This document shows, one piece after another, positions 62,526 to 64,000 of a stretch of DNA of 64,000 nucleotides. The DNA is from Novosphingobium beihaiense. Its GTDB lineage: Bacteria; Pseudomonadota; Alphaproteobacteria; Sphingomonadales; Sphingomonadaceae. The notes under the pieces were generated by a model. That model had not been told where the DNA came from. It saw only the letters and a list, made by a program, of their open reading frames with translations, and searched no databases. Where the stretch lies: NCBI RefSeq assembly GCF_022832375.1, contig NZ_JALHLG010000003.1, positions 310,001-374,000 on the forward strand. The letters run 5' to 3'. The position numbers and the translations under genes are program-made. The stretch's first letter is position 1. Each line of letters begins with the position of its first letter.

Positions 62526-62536
62526 TATCGTATAAT
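62526..62536. promoter_or_regulatory. degenerate operator overlapping the -10 of the DPP-IV-like gene
   Basis: TATCGTATAAT combines the left half of the operator with a consensus -10 TATAAT (62531-62536). It lies about 70 bases upstream of the rightward peptidase start. The right half-site is lost, so binding would be weaker than at the perfect palindromes. Confidence 0.5.
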
Positions 62537-62607
62537 TTCCTTGACCCCTTTGCCTGGGGGCGTCAAGAACGGACGGGTCCTGCTGCAGCAATCCAAGGGT
62601 AGTTGTC

Positions 62608-64000
62608 TTGAGCGCCCCTCTGCTTTTCCCGATTTCCACGTTATCCCGCACCGTCAGCCTGCTGGCGTTGGCCTGCACGGTGGTCTGCACGGGGGCCCTG
62701 CCGCCGCAAGCGGCCATGGCGCGCACGCCTTCGCATGCCGCCGCGCCAGCCCCGCAGCCCGGCATGGCGCAGCGCTATGCCACGGCGGACCGGTTCCTTT
62801 ACGACGGCATGTCCGACTTGCTCGACAATGCCGATATCGCCCCGCGCTTCACGGAAAACGGGCTGTTCTACCGCACCGGCAACCGCCACGATCAGCACTA
62901 TCGCTATCTCGACCTCGCTACGCAGAAAGAACGCGAGATCACCTCCACCGCAAAGCTGCTGGCCGCGCTTTCGCAGGCCACCGGCGGCACCGTCTCGCTG
63001 GACGATGCGGCGATCTGGGGCGTCGAATACGATCCCGCGCAGAATGTCGTCACGTTCAGCGCGCTGAAGGCCCGCTGGCGCATGGATGCCTCGGGCAAGG
63101 CCAGCAAGGAGCAACCGGCAAAGGCCGCGCCCGGCCTCCTCTCGCCCGACGGCAAGACGCGGATCGTCGCGCGCGATTACAACCTCATCGCAGTGGACGT
63201 CGCCAGCGGCCGCGAAGTGCCCCTCACCACGGACGGCACGCGCGAGCAGCCCTATGGCCGCTCGATCCCCCAGCTTGCCGACATCCTGCGCGAAGGCACC
63301 GAAGAGCCCGAAATGCCGGTGTCCGCGCAGTGGTCGCCCGACGGGCGCTATCTGCTGAGCTGGCGCCTCGACACGCGTGGGGTGAAGAAGCTCTCGATGA
63401 CGCAGGAGAACCCTCCGGGCAGCTTCTACCCGCGCAGCTTTTCCTACATCTATCCGCTGGCGGGCGCCAACGTGCTGCCGCAGGCGGCGCGCTTCACAGT
63501 CGATGTGAAAGCGGCCCTGCGCACCGGCAAGGCCACGATCGTGCCGATCGAAGTGCCCAGCGAATCGCTGCTCTACCCCGCTCCGCCCGACATGGGCTGG
63601 GTGAACGGCAAGGCGCACATGACCTGGACCGAGCGCGGCTACAAGCAGCAGGTGGTCTACGAAGCCGATCCGGCGACCGGCAAGGCCACCATCGTCGCGC
63701 GCGAGGCGGTGAAGCCCGTCATCACCGTCACCTCCAGCATGATCTTCCCCGCCCCCGAACTGGGCGGCGAGCTTTCGATTTCCGAACGCACCGGCTGGGC
63801 CCAGCTCTACCTCGTCACGCCGGACGCTCCGGACGGCGGCAAGGCACTGACCACGGGCGAGTGGGAAGTGCTCTCGGTCGACCATATCGCCGAGGACAAG
63901 ACCTCGCTCGTGGTTACCGGCGTCGGGCGCGAGGCGGACCGCAATCCCTACTGGCGCGCGCTCTACCGCGTGCCGCTCGCGGGCGGCGCCCTGACCGAGC
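62608..64000 (+). CDS. S9-family dipeptidyl-peptidase IV-like protein, N-terminal part (3' end cut by window)
   Basis: The frame is open to the window end (464 residues visible). No ATG or GTG leads it; TTG 62608 has AAGGG 9 bases upstream and gives a signal peptide (TVSLLALACTVVCTGALPPQAAMA). Residues from about 70 form the DPP-IV beta-propeller (YRYLDLATQKEREI, LLSPDGKTRIVARDYNLIAVDVASG, SAQWSPDGRYLLSWRLDTRG, MGWVNGKAHMTWTERGY, GWAQLYLV). The catalytic alpha/beta-hydrolase domain lies beyond the window. DPP-IV enzymes remove X-Pro dipeptides, which suits proline/hydroxyproline-rich substrates. It is divergent from the GH127 operon with operator-like sites between. Confidence 0.85.
   Translation, partial: MSAPLLFPISTLSRTVSLLALACTVVCTGALPPQAAMARTPSHAAAPAPQPGMAQRYATADRFLYDGMSDLLDNADIAPRFTENGLFYRTGNRHDQHYRYLDLATQKEREITSTAKLLAALSQATGGTVSLDDAAIWGVEYDPAQNVVTFSALKARWRMDASGKASKEQPAKAAPGLLSPDGKTRIVARDYNLIAVDVASGREVPLTTDGTREQPYGRSIPQLADILREGTEEPEMPVSAQWSPDGRYLLSWRLDTRGVKKLSMTQENPPGSFYPRSFSYIYPLAGANVLPQAARFTVDVKAALRTGKATIVPIEVPSESLLYPAPPDMGWVNGKAHMTWTERGYKQQVVYEADPATGKATIVAREAVKPVITVTSSMIFPAPELGGELSISERTGWAQLYLVTPDAPDGGKALTTGEWEVLSVDHIAEDKTSLVVTGVGREADRNPYWRALYRVPLAGGALTE

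Noticed and set aside
60337..62535. 732-residue plus-strand frame opposite GH127
   Set aside because: GH127 on the minus strand has its catalytic cysteines, a signal peptide and a ribosome-binding site; the plus-strand frame has none.
62641..63885. 414-residue minus-strand frame at the right edge
   Set aside because: The plus strand encodes a DPP-IV propeller with a signal peptide; the minus frame is a shadow.

Overview
The window is one contiguous piece of a GC-rich chromosome. Many TonB-dependent receptors, a FecI/FecR surface-signalling pair, an RND pump, SoxR and many exported peptidases and glycosidases point to a sphingomonad-type alphaproteobacterium (Sphingomonas/Novosphingobium/Sphingobium group). 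That placement is inference from gene content; there is no rRNA to confirm it. No tRNA, rRNA, CRISPR array or insertion sequence was seen. The first and last genes are cut by the window edges.

Region 1 (1-7.1 kb): the 3' end of a phosphotriesterase-family gene, then soxR divergent from a three-gene RND efflux operon (adaptor, pump, outer-membrane lipoprotein). A good SoxR box lies between them. Region 2 (7.2-24.3 kb): a minus-strand set (ECF sigma factor, FecR, MHS-type transporter, HExxH metalloprotease, amidohydrolase with an extra C-terminal domain, M14 carboxypeptidase) is divergent from a plus-strand operon (STN-domain TonB receptor, penicillin-acylase-type Ntn hydrolase, FG-GAP/UnbV protein). 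The layout suggests a ligand-sensing uptake system for acylated or peptide-like substrates. Region 3 (24.5-30.5 kb): a second TonB receptor followed by two coupled amidohydrolases, the second without the usual metal ligands. Region 4 (30.5-38.2 kb): two paralogous cupins (one cytosolic, one exported), a LysR regulator, two SDR oxidoreductases, a 4-OT-like tautomerase, an exported two-domain CMD protein and two MFS exporters. Region 5 (38.2-42.5 kb): a molybdenum hydroxylase of the isoquinoline-1-oxidoreductase type with a triheme cytochrome c.

Region 6 (42.7-64 kb) is the most interesting. It joins the first three steps of 4-hydroxyproline catabolism (2-epimerase, D-hydroxyproline oxidase, deaminase) with an amino-acid permease, an FCD-type GntR regulator, glycosidases of families GH127 (beta-L-arabinofuranosidase), GH43 and GH27, a TonB receptor, and several peptidases (S10 carboxypeptidase, DUF885 peptidase, DPP-IV-like S9 protein). 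Hydroxyproline carrying beta-L-arabinofuranosides next to serine carrying alpha-galactose is the signature chemistry of plant extensins. The set therefore reads as a dedicated utilization locus for hydroxyproline-rich glycoproteins: glycans are stripped, the peptide is cut, and the released hydroxyproline is used as carbon and nitrogen. A palindrome of the GntR/FCD type, ATCGTATACGAT or close variants, lies in front of five transcription units in this region and ties the glycosidases, peptidases, receptor and hydroxyproline genes into one putative regulon. The last pathway enzyme, alpha-ketoglutarate semialdehyde dehydrogenase, is not in the window.
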